Below, one piece after another: positions 1 to 11,180 of a DNA stretch of 64,000 nt; position 1 is the first letter of the stretch; each line of letters starts with the position of its first letter. Below the pieces are notes generated by a model. The model saw only the letters and a program-made list of their open reading frames with translations, ran no database searches and was not told the DNA's origin. This DNA is from Tahibacter soli. Lineage in GTDB: Bacteria > Pseudomonadota > Gammaproteobacteria > Xanthomonadales > Rhodanobacteraceae. The position numbers and the translations under genes are program-made. The stretch lies in contig NZ_JAOVZO020000003.1 of the NCBI RefSeq assembly GCF_025717065.2, positions 682,001-746,000 of the forward strand, given 5' to 3'.

Positions 1-50
1 ACCGCGTCGACATGGTGCGCCGGAACCGCGTTTCAATGACGCCGCCCGCG

Positions 51-79
51 TTGACAGGGCGGGGCGCGTGCACTAGTTT
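51..79 (+). promoter_or_regulatory. Predicted sigma-70 promoter of the thrS operon
   Basis: A perfect -35 hexamer TTGACA (51-56) is followed after 17 bases by a weak -10 TAGTTT (74-79). The predicted start near 86 would give a roughly 195-base leader before thrS that contains a short peptide gene and a terminator hairpin. A further hairpin (arms 91-97 and 102-108) lies early in this leader. Confidence 0.55.
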
Positions 80-154
80 TGTGCGCGTCTGCGTCGCAGC
101 CGCGACGCGCAACGAACGGGTGGCCCGCGCCAACGCGCCGGTCTAGGGTGTGAC

Positions 155-184
155 ATGAGCACGCGAACTTTCTTTATCGGCTGA
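155..184 (+). CDS. Candidate leader peptide (9 codons) of the thrS operon
   Basis: The reading frame ATG AGC ACG CGA ACT TTC TTT ATC GGC TGA encodes MSTRTFFIG. It is preceded by an AGGGTG ribosome-binding site (145-150) four bases before the ATG. Two Thr and two adjacent Phe codons in nine are striking, because the downstream operon encodes both threonyl- and phenylalanyl-tRNA synthetase. An intrinsic terminator begins 26 bases after the stop, the usual layout of ribosome-mediated attenuation as in E. coli pheM-pheST. I infer attenuation from this layout. I did not find a clear competing antiterminator helix by eye, so this could still be a chance short frame. Confidence 0.45.
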   Translation: MSTRTFFIG

Positions 185-210
185 CACTTCGCGCAGGCGC
201 ACCTCGATGC

Positions 211-235
211 AAGGGCGCGCGGCGCCCTTTTTATT
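211..235 (+). terminator. Rho-independent terminator or attenuator before thrS
   Basis: A perfect 8-bp stem (211-218 with 222-229, loop GCG) is followed by TTTTATT, ending about 45 bases before the thrS start. It may end transcription from the gene to the left of the window. Its position downstream of a promoter and a short translated frame makes regulated read-through into thrS an attractive alternative. Confidence 0.65.
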
Positions 236-280
236 GTCCGCGCCGCCGCCATAAGGCGACGCGGAAACGAGAGACGGAAC

Positions 281-2185
281 ATGGTTCACATCACGCTACC
301 CGACGGCAGCCAGCGCGCGTTCGATCAACCGGTATCGGTGCAGGACGTCGCCGCGTCGATCGGCCCGGGCCTCGCCAAGTCGGCGCTCGCCGGCAAGGTC
401 GACGGCAAGCTCGTCGACACGAGCTATCGCATCGACGCGGACGCCGCGCTCGAAATCGTCACCGAAAAGCACCCCGACGCGCTCGAGGTGATTCGCCACT
501 CGACCGCGCATCTGCTCGCGCAGGCGACGCAGCGCCTGTTTCCCGACACGCAGGTCACGATCGGCCCGGTCGTCGACAACGGCTTCTACTACGACTTCGC
601 GCGCAAGACGCCGTTCACGCCGGACGATCTCGACAAGATCGAAGCCGAAATGAAGAAGATTGCGGCCGAAGGGCTCGCGGTCGAGCGCTCGGTCATGCAG
701 CGCGACGCCGCGGTCGACTTCTTCAAGAACAAAGGCGAGATCTACAAAGCCGAAATCATCGAGTCGATTCCGGCCAATGAAGATCTGTCGCTTTATTCAC
801 AGGGCGAGTTCATCGATCTGTGCCGCGGCCCGCACGTGCCGAACACGAGCAGGCTCAAGGCGTTCAAGCTGATGAAGGTCGCCGGCGCGTATTGGCGCGG
901 CGACGCCAAGAACGAGATGCTGCAGCGCGTCTACGGCACCGCGTGGCTCAACGACAAGGATCTCAAGGCGTATTTGACGCAGCTCGAGGAAGCCGAGAAG
1001 CGCGATCACCGCAAGATCGGCAAGGCGATGGACCTGTTCCATCTGCAGGAAGAAGCGCCGGGCCTCGTGTTCTGGCATCCGAAGGGCTGGTCGATCTGGC
1101 AGGTGGTCGAGCAGTACATCCGCAAGGTGTACCGCGACTCGGGCTACCAGGAAGTGCGCTGCCCGCAGATTCTCGACCAGACCCTGTGGCAGAAGACCGG
1201 CCACTGGGAAAACTACCGCGAGAACATGTTCACGACGGCGTCGGAGAACCGCGACTACGCGTTGAAGCCGATGAACTGTCCGGGCCACGTGCAGATCTTC
1301 AACCACGGCCTGCACAGCTACAAGGAACTGCCGATCCGCTACGGCGAGTTCGGCGCGTGCCATCGCAACGAGCCGTCGGGCGCGCTGCACGGCATCATGC
1401 GCGTGCGCGGCTTCACGCAGGACGACGGCCACATCTTCTGCATGGAATCGCAGATCGAGTCGGAAGTGACCGCGTTCCATCGACAGGCGATGAAGGTGTA
1501 CGCCGACTTCGGCTTCGCGGACATCGCGCTGAAGATCGCGCTGCGGCCGGACAAGCGCATCGGCTCGGACGAAACCTGGGACAAGGCCGAAAACGCGCTG
1601 CGTTCGGCGCTGCGCGCCTGCGGCGTCGAGTGGCAGGAGCTGCCGGGCGAGGGCGCGTTCTACGGCCCGAAGATCGAGTACCACATGAAGGACTCGATCG
1701 GGCGCGCGTGGCAGGTCGGTACGATGCAGGTCGACTTCTCGATGCCGGGCCGCCTCGGCGCCGAATACGTCGGCGAGGACTCTGCACGCCACGTGCCGGT
1801 GATGCTGCATCGTGCGATCGTCGGCTCGCTCGAGCGCTTCATCGGCGTGCTGATCGAACACCACGCGGGGCTGTTCCCGTCGTGGCTCGCGCCGGTGCAG
1901 GCGGTGGTCATGAACATCACGGACGCCCAGGCCGACCACGTCGAGCGCGCCGTGCAAGCCCTTGTTAAGCAAGGTTTCCGCGTAGAGGCGGATTTGCGAA
2001 ACGAGAAGATCGGCTATAAAATCCGCGAGCACACGTTGCAGAAGGTCCCGTATCTCCTCGTCGTCGGTGACCGCGAGAAGGAGAACGGGGCCGTTTCTGT
2101 GCGTCTACGCTCCGGCGAAGACCTCGGGTCGATGACCGTCGATGAGTTCGCCGAGCGTTTAAAAGGTGAGTCGATCAGTGCCTAA
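281..2185 (+). CDS. thrS: Threonine--tRNA ligase
   Basis: This class II aminoacyl-tRNA synthetase charges tRNA-Thr with threonine in the cytoplasm. At 634 aa it is full length (E. coli 642). The domains run in the usual order: N-terminal TGS domain (about residues 1-62), N2 editing domain (about 63-240, with the HSTAHLLA motif), catalytic core (about 245-535) and C-terminal anticodon-binding domain. The three zinc/substrate ligands are present: C333 in NCPGH, H384 in DDGH and H510 in MLHRA. Class II motif 2 is visible as [12 protein letters not shown]. The start ATG follows a weak purine stretch (GAGAC). It heads the thrS-infC-rpmI-rplT-pheS-pheT-ihfA cluster; infC follows after 44 bases. Confidence 0.98.
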   Translation: MVHITLPDGSQRAFDQPVSVQDVAASIGPGLAKSALAGKVDGKLVDTSYRIDADAALEIVTEKHPDALEVIRHSTAHLLAQATQRLFPDTQVTIGPVVDNGFYYDFARKTPFTPDDLDKIEAEMKKIAAEGLAVERSVMQRDAAVDFFKNKGEIYKAEIIESIPANEDLSLYSQGEFIDLCRGPHVPNTSRLKAFKLMKVAGAYWRGDAKNEMLQRVYGTAWLNDKDLKAYLTQLEEAEKRDHRKIGKAMDLFHLQEEAPGLVFWHPKGWSIWQVVEQYIRKVYRDSGYQEVRCPQILDQTLWQKTGHWENYRENMFTTASENRDYALKPMNCPGHVQIFNHGLHSYKELPIRYGEFGACHRNEPSGALHGIMRVRGFTQDDGHIFCMESQIESEVTAFHRQAMKVYADFGFADIALKIALRPDKRIGSDETWDKAENALRSALRACGVEWQELPGEGAFYGPKIEYHMKDSIGRAWQVGTMQVDFSMPGRLGAEYVGEDSARHVPVMLHRAIVGSLERFIGVLIEHHAGLFPSWLAPVQAVVMNITDAQADHVERAVQALVKQGFRVEADLRNEKIGYKIREHTLQKVPYLLVVGDREKENGAVSVRLRSGEDLGSMTVDEFAERLKGESISA

Positions 2186-2229
2186 GTGCTTGATCGCTCA
2201 AATCATTAAACCATTGGGAGGGCGCGCGT

Positions 2230-2766
2230 ATCGCCGCTACCGCTGAAAAAGCAAACCGCCGCAATCACGAAATCCGCGTGCCGCGGGTTCGTGTGATCGG
2301 CGCGGACGGAGAGCAGGTCGGGGTCTTGTCGCGTGACGATGCGTTGCGCATGGCCCAGGATCTGGAGCTGGATCTGGTCGAGATCCAGCCGAATGCCGAT
2401 CCGCCGGTGTGCCGCATCATGGACTTCGGCAAGTTCAAGTTCGAGATGCAGAAAAAGGCCCACGCGGCCAAGAAGAAGCAGAAACAGGTCGAAATCAAGG
2501 AACTGAAGTTCCGGCCGACGACCGACGACGGCGACTACGAAGTCAAGATGCGCAATATGAAGCGCTTCCTGGCCGAGGGCGACAAGGTCAAGGTCGTGAT
2601 TCGCTTCAAGGGCCGCGAAATGGCGCACACCGAGCTCGGCGACGCGATGGTCAAGCGCATCGCAGCCGAAATAGCGGAAGAAGCGGTGGTCGAGCAGTGG
2701 CCTCGCATGGAAGGGCGTCTGATGGTCATGATGGTCGCCCCGAAAAAGAAGCAGCCGCAGCCTTAA
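2230..2766 (+). CDS. infC: Translation initiation factor IF-3, AUC start codon
   Basis: IF-3 binds the 30S subunit and discriminates against poor start codons. The family-typical N-terminus ([19 protein letters not shown]) can only be reached from an ATC codon at 2230, which has an ideal GGGAGG site (2216-2221) 8 bases upstream. There is no in-frame ATG, GTG or TTG between that site and the GTG at 2278, which lies inside the conserved core. A near-cognate AUU/AUC start is the known basis of infC autoregulation: IF-3 rejects its own start codon. The resulting 178-aa length matches the family (E. coli 180), with the N-domain, lysine-rich linker and C-domain intact. An annotation starting at 2278 would lose the first 16 residues. 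Confidence 0.95.
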   Translation: MAATAEKANRRNHEIRVPRVRVIGADGEQVGVLSRDDALRMAQDLELDLVEIQPNADPPVCRIMDFGKFKFEMQKKAHAAKKKQKQVEIKELKFRPTTDDGDYEVKMRNMKRFLAEGDKVKVVIRFKGREMAHTELGDAMVKRIAAEIAEEAVVEQWPRMEGRLMVMMVAPKKKQPQP

Positions 2767-3077
2767 CGATGGCAACCCGCTTCCGTGCAGACGGAAGCGG
2801 ACGATCGAATCCCGGATCGGGACAGCAAGCCTGCTGTTGCGACCCCGGGGAACGCATCGATCGAGAGTCGATCGCGCAAGCGATCGGCTCTTTCGAGGAC
2901 GCGCGCAAGCTTTGCTTGCGTCGTTCGAGCGAGAAACAGGCAGGAGTCTGTTTCCCGCCTTGTGTAACGGGAACCCGCCTACGCGTGCGTGGGCTTATTC
3001 GCCGATACGAGCAGGAAGGAAAGCGCGGTGAGAGCCGCCGCTCGGATCAGTCTAGAAAACCATCAACGGAGCAGATC
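2767..3077 (+). promoter_or_regulatory. Structured rpmI leader, likely L20 autoregulatory region
   Basis: These 311 bases hold no convincing gene but are dense in hairpins: a 10-bp stem (2777-2786 with 2791-2800, loop GCAG), 2822-2827 with 2832-2837, 2904-2910 with 2914-2920 (loop TTT), and 2933-2939 with 2948-2954. None is followed by a T-run, so they are not terminators. In E. coli the infC-rpmI interval contains the pseudoknot bound by ribosomal protein L20 to repress rpmI-rplT translation. Position, length and structure suggest the same role here, although the fold was not computed. Confidence 0.5.
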
Positions 3078-3275
3078 ATGCCCAAGATCAAGACCAATCG
3101 GGCCGCTGCCAAGCGGTTCCGCAAGACGGCGTCCGGCAAATTCAAGTGCGGCCACGCCTTCAAGAGCCACATCCTCACCAAGAAGTCGACCAAGCGTAAG
3201 CGCAACCTGCGCGGCCCGAACCTCGTTCGTGCCGAGGACGCGGGCCGTGTCGCACGCATGCTGCCGTATCTCTGA
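3078..3275 (+). CDS. rpmI: 50S ribosomal protein L35
   Basis: A 65-aa, strongly basic protein with the family's N-terminus ([14 protein letters not shown]) and C-terminal Asn/Arg-rich stretch ([11 protein letters not shown]). L35 is a small component of the 50S subunit. The ATG follows a GGAG site at 3068-3071. rplT follows after 14 bases and the pair is normally co-translated. Confidence 0.97.
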   Translation: MPKIKTNRAAAKRFRKTASGKFKCGHAFKSHILTKKSTKRKRNLRGPNLVRAEDAGRVARMLPYL

Positions 3276-3289
3276 GGGAGGATTGAACA

Positions 3290-3649
3290 ATGGCACGAGT
3301 TAAGAAAGGCGTTACCGCGCGTCGCCGCCACAAGAAGATCATCGCCAAGGCGAAGGGCTACTACAACGCCCGCCGCAAAGTATTCCGCGTCGCCAAGCAG
3401 GCCGTCACCAAGGCCCACCAGTACGCGTACATCGGCCGCAAGCAGCGCAAGCGTCAGTTCCGCGCGCTGTGGATCGTCCGCATCAACGCCGGTGCGCGTC
3501 AGTTCGGCCTGTCGTACAGCCGCCTGATGAACGGCCTGAAGAAGGCGAACATCACGGTCGACCGCAAGGTGCTGGCCGACATCGCGGTGCACGACATCGC
3601 GGCTTTTGGTGCGCTGGCCGAAAAGGCGAAGACCGCACTGGCCGCGTAA
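3290..3649 (+). CDS. rplT: 50S ribosomal protein L20
   Basis: L20 is an early 23S rRNA-binding assembly protein and the autorepressor of rpmI-rplT in bacteria where this was studied. The 119-aa length is typical. The basic N-terminal extension ([17 protein letters not shown]) and the globular C-terminal domain (from about residue 60) are both present. A GGGAGGA site at 3275-3281 precedes the ATG. A hairpin resembling a terminator separates it from pheS. Confidence 0.97.
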   Translation: MARVKKGVTARRRHKKIIAKAKGYYNARRKVFRVAKQAVTKAHQYAYIGRKQRKRQFRALWIVRINAGARQFGLSYSRLMNGLKKANITVDRKVLADIAVHDIAAFGALAEKAKTALAA

Positions 3650-4762
<1,113 letters not shown>

Positions 4763-4836
4763 CGCGCCGGCGCGCGTCGCGCCGTACGAAGCACCCCAAG
4801 GACAGCGGCGCGCGCGTTTGCGCCCAACGGTGAACC

Positions 4837-7230
4837 ATGAAATTCAGCGAAAACTGGCTGCGCGAACTCGTCAATCCGAACGTCGACCGCGCCGAACTGT
4901 GTCATCGCCTGACGATGGCGGGTCTTGAAGTCGAAGGCGTCGAGCCGCTCGGCGCGGGGCTCGGCGGCATCGTCGTCGGCGAAATCGTCGAATGCGAAAA
5001 GCATCCGAACGCGGACAAGCTGCGCGTGTGCAAGGTATCGACCGGCGCCGGCGAGTTCGTGCAGATCGTCTGCGGCGCGCCGAACGCGCGCGCGGGCCTC
5101 AAGGCGCCGCTCGCGACGATCGGCGCGGCGCTGCCGAACGGCCTCGTCATCAAGCAGGCGCAACTGCGCGGCGTCGACTCGTTCGGCATGCTGTGCTCGG
5201 CGAAGGAAATCGGCGTCGACGCCGACGCGTCGGGTTTGATGGAACTGCCCGCCGACGCGCCGACCGGCGCGCCGCTCGCGGCTTATCTCGCGCTGCCCGA
5301 CGCGAGCATCGAGCTCAAGATGACGCCGAACCGGCCCGACTGCCTCGGCCTCGTCGGCCTCGCGTACGACGTCGCCGCGCTGTTCGGCGCGCCGCTCGCC
5401 GAACCGCCGCACGATCCGGTCGCATCGACCGTCGACACGCGCCGCGACATTCGGCTGGAAGCGGGCGCCGACTGTCCGCGCTACCTCGGCCGCGTGATCG
5501 AAGGCGTCGATCCGGGTGCGCCGTCGCCGCTGTGGCTCGCCGAACGCCTGCGCCGCGCCGGCCTGCGACCGATCAGCGCGGTCGTCGACGTGACCAACTA
5601 CGTCATGCTCGAGCTCGGCCAGCCGATGCACGCGTTCGACCACGACACGCTCGACGGCACGATCGTCGTGCGCCGCGCGCGCGACGGCGAGGCGCTCAAG
5701 CTGCTCGACGACAGCGAACGCACGCTCGACGGCGGCTTCCTCGTGATCGCCGACGACGCCAGGGCCGTCGCGCTCGGCGGCGTCATGGGCGGTTACGAAA
5801 CGCGCGTCACCGATGCGAGCACGAACATCTTCCTGGAATGCGCGCACTTCTCGCCGCCGGCGATCATGGGCCGCGCGCGCAAGCTCGGCATGCATACCGA
5901 CGCGTCGCATCGCTACGAGCGCGGCGTCGATCCCGAACTGCCGCGCGCCGCGGTCGAGCGCGCGACGGCGCTGCTGCTCGCGATCGTCGGCGGCAAGGCC
6001 GGTCCGATCGTCGAAGCCGTGCTGCCGGAACACCTGCCGCAGCGCCGCGCGGTGAATCTGCGCCGCGACCGCCTCGCGCGCGTGCTCGGCATGCACGTGC
6101 CCGACGCGGAGGTCGCACGCATCCTTGCCGCGCTCGGCATGCACGTCGCCACGACCGCCGACGGCTGGCAGGCCACGCCGCCGTCGCGCCGCTTCGACAT
6201 CGAGATCGAGGAAGACCTGATCGAAGAAGTGGTGCGCGTGCACGGTTACGACCGCGTGCCGACGCGCGCGCCGAGCGGCGAGCTGAAGCTCGGCCTGCCG
6301 CCCGAGGCGAACGTGCCGGCGACGCGCGCGCGCGCGCAGCTCGCCGCGCGCGGCTACTACGAGGCGGTGTGCTACAGCTTCGTGGCGCGCGAATGTCTCG
6401 ACCGCTGGTCGCGTGCGGACGGCGCGATCGCACTGGCCAATCCGCTCAGCGCCGACCTCGCGGTCATGCGCACGTCGCTGCTGCCGGGCTTGGTCGAGGC
6501 GCTCAAGCACAATCTCAATCGCCAGCAGGATCGCGTGCGCCTGTTCGAGACGGCGCGCGTGTTCGCCAAGCCGGCATCGGCGAGCCGCGAAGACTGGCCG
6601 GTCGAGACGCGCCGCATCGCCGCGGTCGCGTGCGGTCGCGCGGCACCCGAGAACTGGAGCGCCGACAAGCGCACGGTCGACTACTACGATATCAAGGCCG
6701 ATCTCGAAACGCTGCTGGCGCTGGCGGGCCCCGGTCGTTCGATCGAGTTCCTGCCGCTCGACCGCCCGGACTTCCATCCGGGCCGCAGCGCGCGGATCGC
6801 GATCGACGGCGAGCCGGTCGGCGTCGTCGGCGGCCTGCATCCGCGCCTGCTCAAAGCGCTCGATCTCGACGTCGACGTGTACGCGTTCGAAGTCGATCTC
6901 GACCGCGCGCTCGCCGGCCGCCTGCCGGCGGCGGCGGAGCTGTCGCGGTACCCGTCCGTGCGGCGCGACATCGCCATGGTGTTGCCGCAGGAGGTCACCT
7001 GGGGGCAGGTCGAGAGCGTATTGCGCGCGTCCGTCGGAGAGGTCTTGAGCGAACGGGTAGTCTTCGATCAATATGCGGGTGCGGGTTTAGGTTCAGGACT
7101 AAAGAGCCTCGCTATTGGCTTGATTTTGCAGGACAGTTACCGCACTCTTACGGATCAGGACGCAGACCGTTGCGTAGGCTTGGCGGTCGCTGCCCTGGAA
7201 CGCGAATGCGGCGGTAAGTTGCGGGGGTAG
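4837..7230 (+). CDS. pheT: Phenylalanine--tRNA ligase beta subunit
   Basis: The 797-aa beta subunit (E. coli 795) binds and edits tRNA-Phe. Visible parts are the N-terminal EMAP/OB-like tRNA-binding domain (about 40-150, with [13 protein letters not shown]-type residues), the B3/B4 editing domain (about 210-375), the B5 domain (about 400-475), the inactive class II-like core, and the C-terminal ferredoxin-fold anticodon domain ([13 protein letters not shown], about 705 onward). The stop is separated from the ihfA ATG by a single base, implying translational coupling. Confidence 0.97.
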   Translation: MKFSENWLRELVNPNVDRAELCHRLTMAGLEVEGVEPLGAGLGGIVVGEIVECEKHPNADKLRVCKVSTGAGEFVQIVCGAPNARAGLKAPLATIGAALPNGLVIKQAQLRGVDSFGMLCSAKEIGVDADASGLMELPADAPTGAPLAAYLALPDASIELKMTPNRPDCLGLVGLAYDVAALFGAPLAEPPHDPVASTVDTRRDIRLEAGADCPRYLGRVIEGVDPGAPSPLWLAERLRRAGLRPISAVVDVTNYVMLELGQPMHAFDHDTLDGTIVVRRARDGEALKLLDDSERTLDGGFLVIADDARAVALGGVMGGYETRVTDASTNIFLECAHFSPPAIMGRARKLGMHTDASHRYERGVDPELPRAAVERATALLLAIVGGKAGPIVEAVLPEHLPQRRAVNLRRDRLARVLGMHVPDAEVARILAALGMHVATTADGWQATPPSRRFDIEIEEDLIEEVVRVHGYDRVPTRAPSGELKLGLPPEANVPATRARAQLAARGYYEAVCYSFVARECLDRWSRADGAIALANPLSADLAVMRTSLLPGLVEALKHNLNRQQDRVRLFETARVFAKPASASREDWPVETRRIAAVACGRAAPENWSADKRTVDYYDIKADLETLLALAGPGRSIEFLPLDRPDFHPGRSARIAIDGEPVGVVGGLHPRLLKALDLDVDVYAFEVDLDRALAGRLPAAAELSRYPSVRRDIAMVLPQEVTWGQVESVLRASVGEVLSERVVFDQYAGAGLGSGLKSLAIGLILQDSYRTLTDQDADRCVGLAVAALERECGGKLRG

Positions 7231-7231
7231 C

Positions 7232-7533
7232 ATGGCGCTGACCAAGGCGGAAATGGCGGAGCGACTGTTCCTCGATGTAGGCCTCAACAAGCGCGAGGCC
7301 AAGGAATTCGTGGACGCCTTCTTCGATGTAGTGCGAGAAGCGCTCGAAAAAGGGGAGCAGGTGAAGTTGTCGGGTTTCGGCAATTTCGATCTGCGCAAAA
7401 AAACCAGCGTCCCGGACGTAATCCGAAGACCGGCGAGGAAATTCCGATTTCCGCGCGCAGGGTCGTTACGTTCAGGCCCGGACAGAAGCTGAAGGTCAGA
7501 GTCGAGGCCTATGCTGGATCAGGGCAGCAATAA
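7232..7533 (+). CDS. ihfA: Integration host factor alpha, reading frame interrupted at an A7 run
   Basis: IHF-alpha pairs with IHF-beta to bend DNA in recombination, replication and promoter activation. The first 57 residues match the family well ([27 protein letters not shown]). At the A7 run (7397-7403) the frame then breaks: frame 0 gives a foreign tail ending at 7492. Reading one base back gives the expected continuation ([20 protein letters not shown], then [16 protein letters not shown]), which ends at 7533 and completes a 100-aa protein. That continuation carries the DNA-intercalating beta arm, so the frame-0 product would not work. The cause may be a missing A in the sequence, transcriptional slippage, or ribosomal -1 slippage on AAA-AAA. 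The repaired gene overlaps the next gene by 23 bases. Confidence 0.9.
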
Positions 7534-7867
7534 CGAACTTCCGGTCATCCCGGCCAAGCGCTACTTCACGATCGGTGAAGTCAGCGAGCTGTGTGGCGTC
7601 AAGCCGCACGTCTTGCGCTATTGGGAGCAGGAATTTTCGAACTTGAAGCCGGTCAAGCGACGCGGCAATCGCCGGTATTACCAGCGCCACGACGTGCTGA
7701 TGATCCGTCAGATCCGCTCGCTGCTGTACGACCAGGGCTTCACGATCACGGGCGCGCGGCAGCGGCTGGAAGGCCAGCAACAGCGCACCGAGGTCAATAT
7801 CTCGAATCAGATCGTGCGCCAGGTGCGCATCGAGCTCGAGGAAGTGCTGCAGATTCTGCGGCGCTGA
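7511..7867 (+). CDS. MerR-family transcriptional regulator downstream of ihfA
   Basis: A 118-aa protein with an N-terminal MerR-type winged helix (about residues 18-87: [20 protein letters not shown] and NRRYYQ) and a short C-terminal helical tail that may dimerise. No effector-binding cysteines are seen. It is the small MerR-like gene commonly found directly after ihfA in beta- and gammaproteobacteria; its targets are not known to me. Its start lies inside the last codons of the repaired ihfA, so the two genes are probably translationally coupled. Confidence 0.85.
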   Translation: MLDQGSNNELPVIPAKRYFTIGEVSELCGVKPHVLRYWEQEFSNLKPVKRRGNRRYYQRHDVLMIRQIRSLLYDQGFTITGARQRLEGQQQRTEVNISNQIVRQVRIELEEVLQILRR

Positions 7868-7890
7868 AGCGTCGCCGCGGGGCCGCGATC

Positions 7891-7899
7891 TGCTACACT
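7891..7899 (+). promoter_or_regulatory. Likely extended -10 promoter element for tRNA-Pro
   Basis: TGC-TACACT lies 31 bases before the mature tRNA 5' end, placing transcription start near 7906. No clear -35 hexamer is seen, consistent with an extended -10 element. Confidence 0.4.
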
Positions 7900-7930
7900 C
7901 GCGCGCCTTCCGGCGGTCGAATGCCATAGT

Positions 7931-8007
7931 CGGGGCGTAGCGCAGCCTGGTAGCGCACCACACTGGGGGTGTGGGGGTCGCGAGTTCAAATCTCGCCGTC
8001 CCGACCA
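7931..8007 (+). tRNA. tRNA-Pro (anticodon GGG)
   Basis: A 77-base cloverleaf: acceptor CGGGGCG with CGTCCCG, D-arm stem GCGC with GCGC, anticodon stem CCACA with TGTGG, anticodon GGG at 7965-7967 (decodes CCC and CCU), T-arm GCGAG-TTCAAAT-CTCGC, and an encoded CCA end at 8005-8007. It follows the ihfA-merR pair as in related genomes and is followed by an intrinsic terminator. Confidence 0.97.
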
Positions 8008-8029
8008 ATTCGTCATCGACCGTCGCCGC

Positions 8030-8053
8030 GGCCCCGTTCGGGGCCTGCTTTCC
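8030..8053 (+). terminator. Terminator after tRNA-Pro
   Basis: GGCCCC (8030-8035) pairs with GGGGCC (8040-8045) around a GTTC loop, followed by TGCTTTCC. The T-run is imperfect but the position, 23 bases after the tRNA, fits. Confidence 0.6.
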
Positions 8054-8441
8054 TGTCGTGAGTCCCTTCCGGCGAACCGTTCGTCGCGATCGCGCGTGCG
8101 TACGCCGGTTTTCCGAAGGCTCCGCGAGACTTCCGGAGCGGCGAGGCGTCCCGAAGCCGGACCTCGGACCGGCTCGATCCCACCGGTTTTCGTGCCCTGC
8201 GATGTTGCCGAAATGCGCGGCCGGGCGATCGCGTACGTTCGTGCCGATCGGCGCGAACGTTGCGCGGAACCGCAGGGGCGGCGAAAACGCGTCTCTAAAC
8301 GTCTGATTTGCAAAGCCTCGGCGAGATTTCGCCGAAACCTCGCCTGGCGATGTTGCGGTTTTCGCCACGATCTCGCCCCGCGTTCAGGACTCCCCCGACG
8401 GCCGCGAACACGATGCGGCCACACACCACCGGGAGAGGGTC
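8054..8441. other. Intergenic stretch, no gene recognised
   Basis: Open frames crossing this stretch on both strands lack recognisable motifs and have composition typical of chance frames in GC-rich DNA. It includes repeats of a GGCGAGATTTCGCC-like palindromic string near 8315-8350 and presumably the promoter of the following AraC-type gene, but no confident promoter was found. Confidence 0.4.
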
Positions 8442-11004
<2,563 letters not shown>

Positions 11005-11180
11005 GCGCGCAGCGCCGGTCGGCGCAACGTGCGCAAACCGGCGCCGCAACGCGTTGTTGCAGGCGTTGCGTGTCGACGCGCGCAGGCAACCTTTCGTCTC
11101 CGAGCGGCGTCCACAGGGCCATGCAGCAGTTGACCCGGAGCGGCGGTAGCGTAGACAGTTCGATCGGGTAGGAACGAGGG

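Noticed and set aside
82-110. thrS tRNA-mimic operator of E. coli type
   Set aside because: The hairpin at 91-108 has loop AGCC, without the CGU anticodon-like loop expected of a tRNA-Thr mimic.
2409-3275. 288-codon frame covering infC, its leader and rpmI
   Set aside because: Only the last 65 codons (rpmI) match a known protein and have a ribosome-binding site; the rest is out-of-frame infC and structured leader.
7496-8424. Long minus-strand frames crossing merR, tRNA-Pro and the following intergenic stretch
   Set aside because: They run through a tRNA gene and a terminator and have shadow-type composition.
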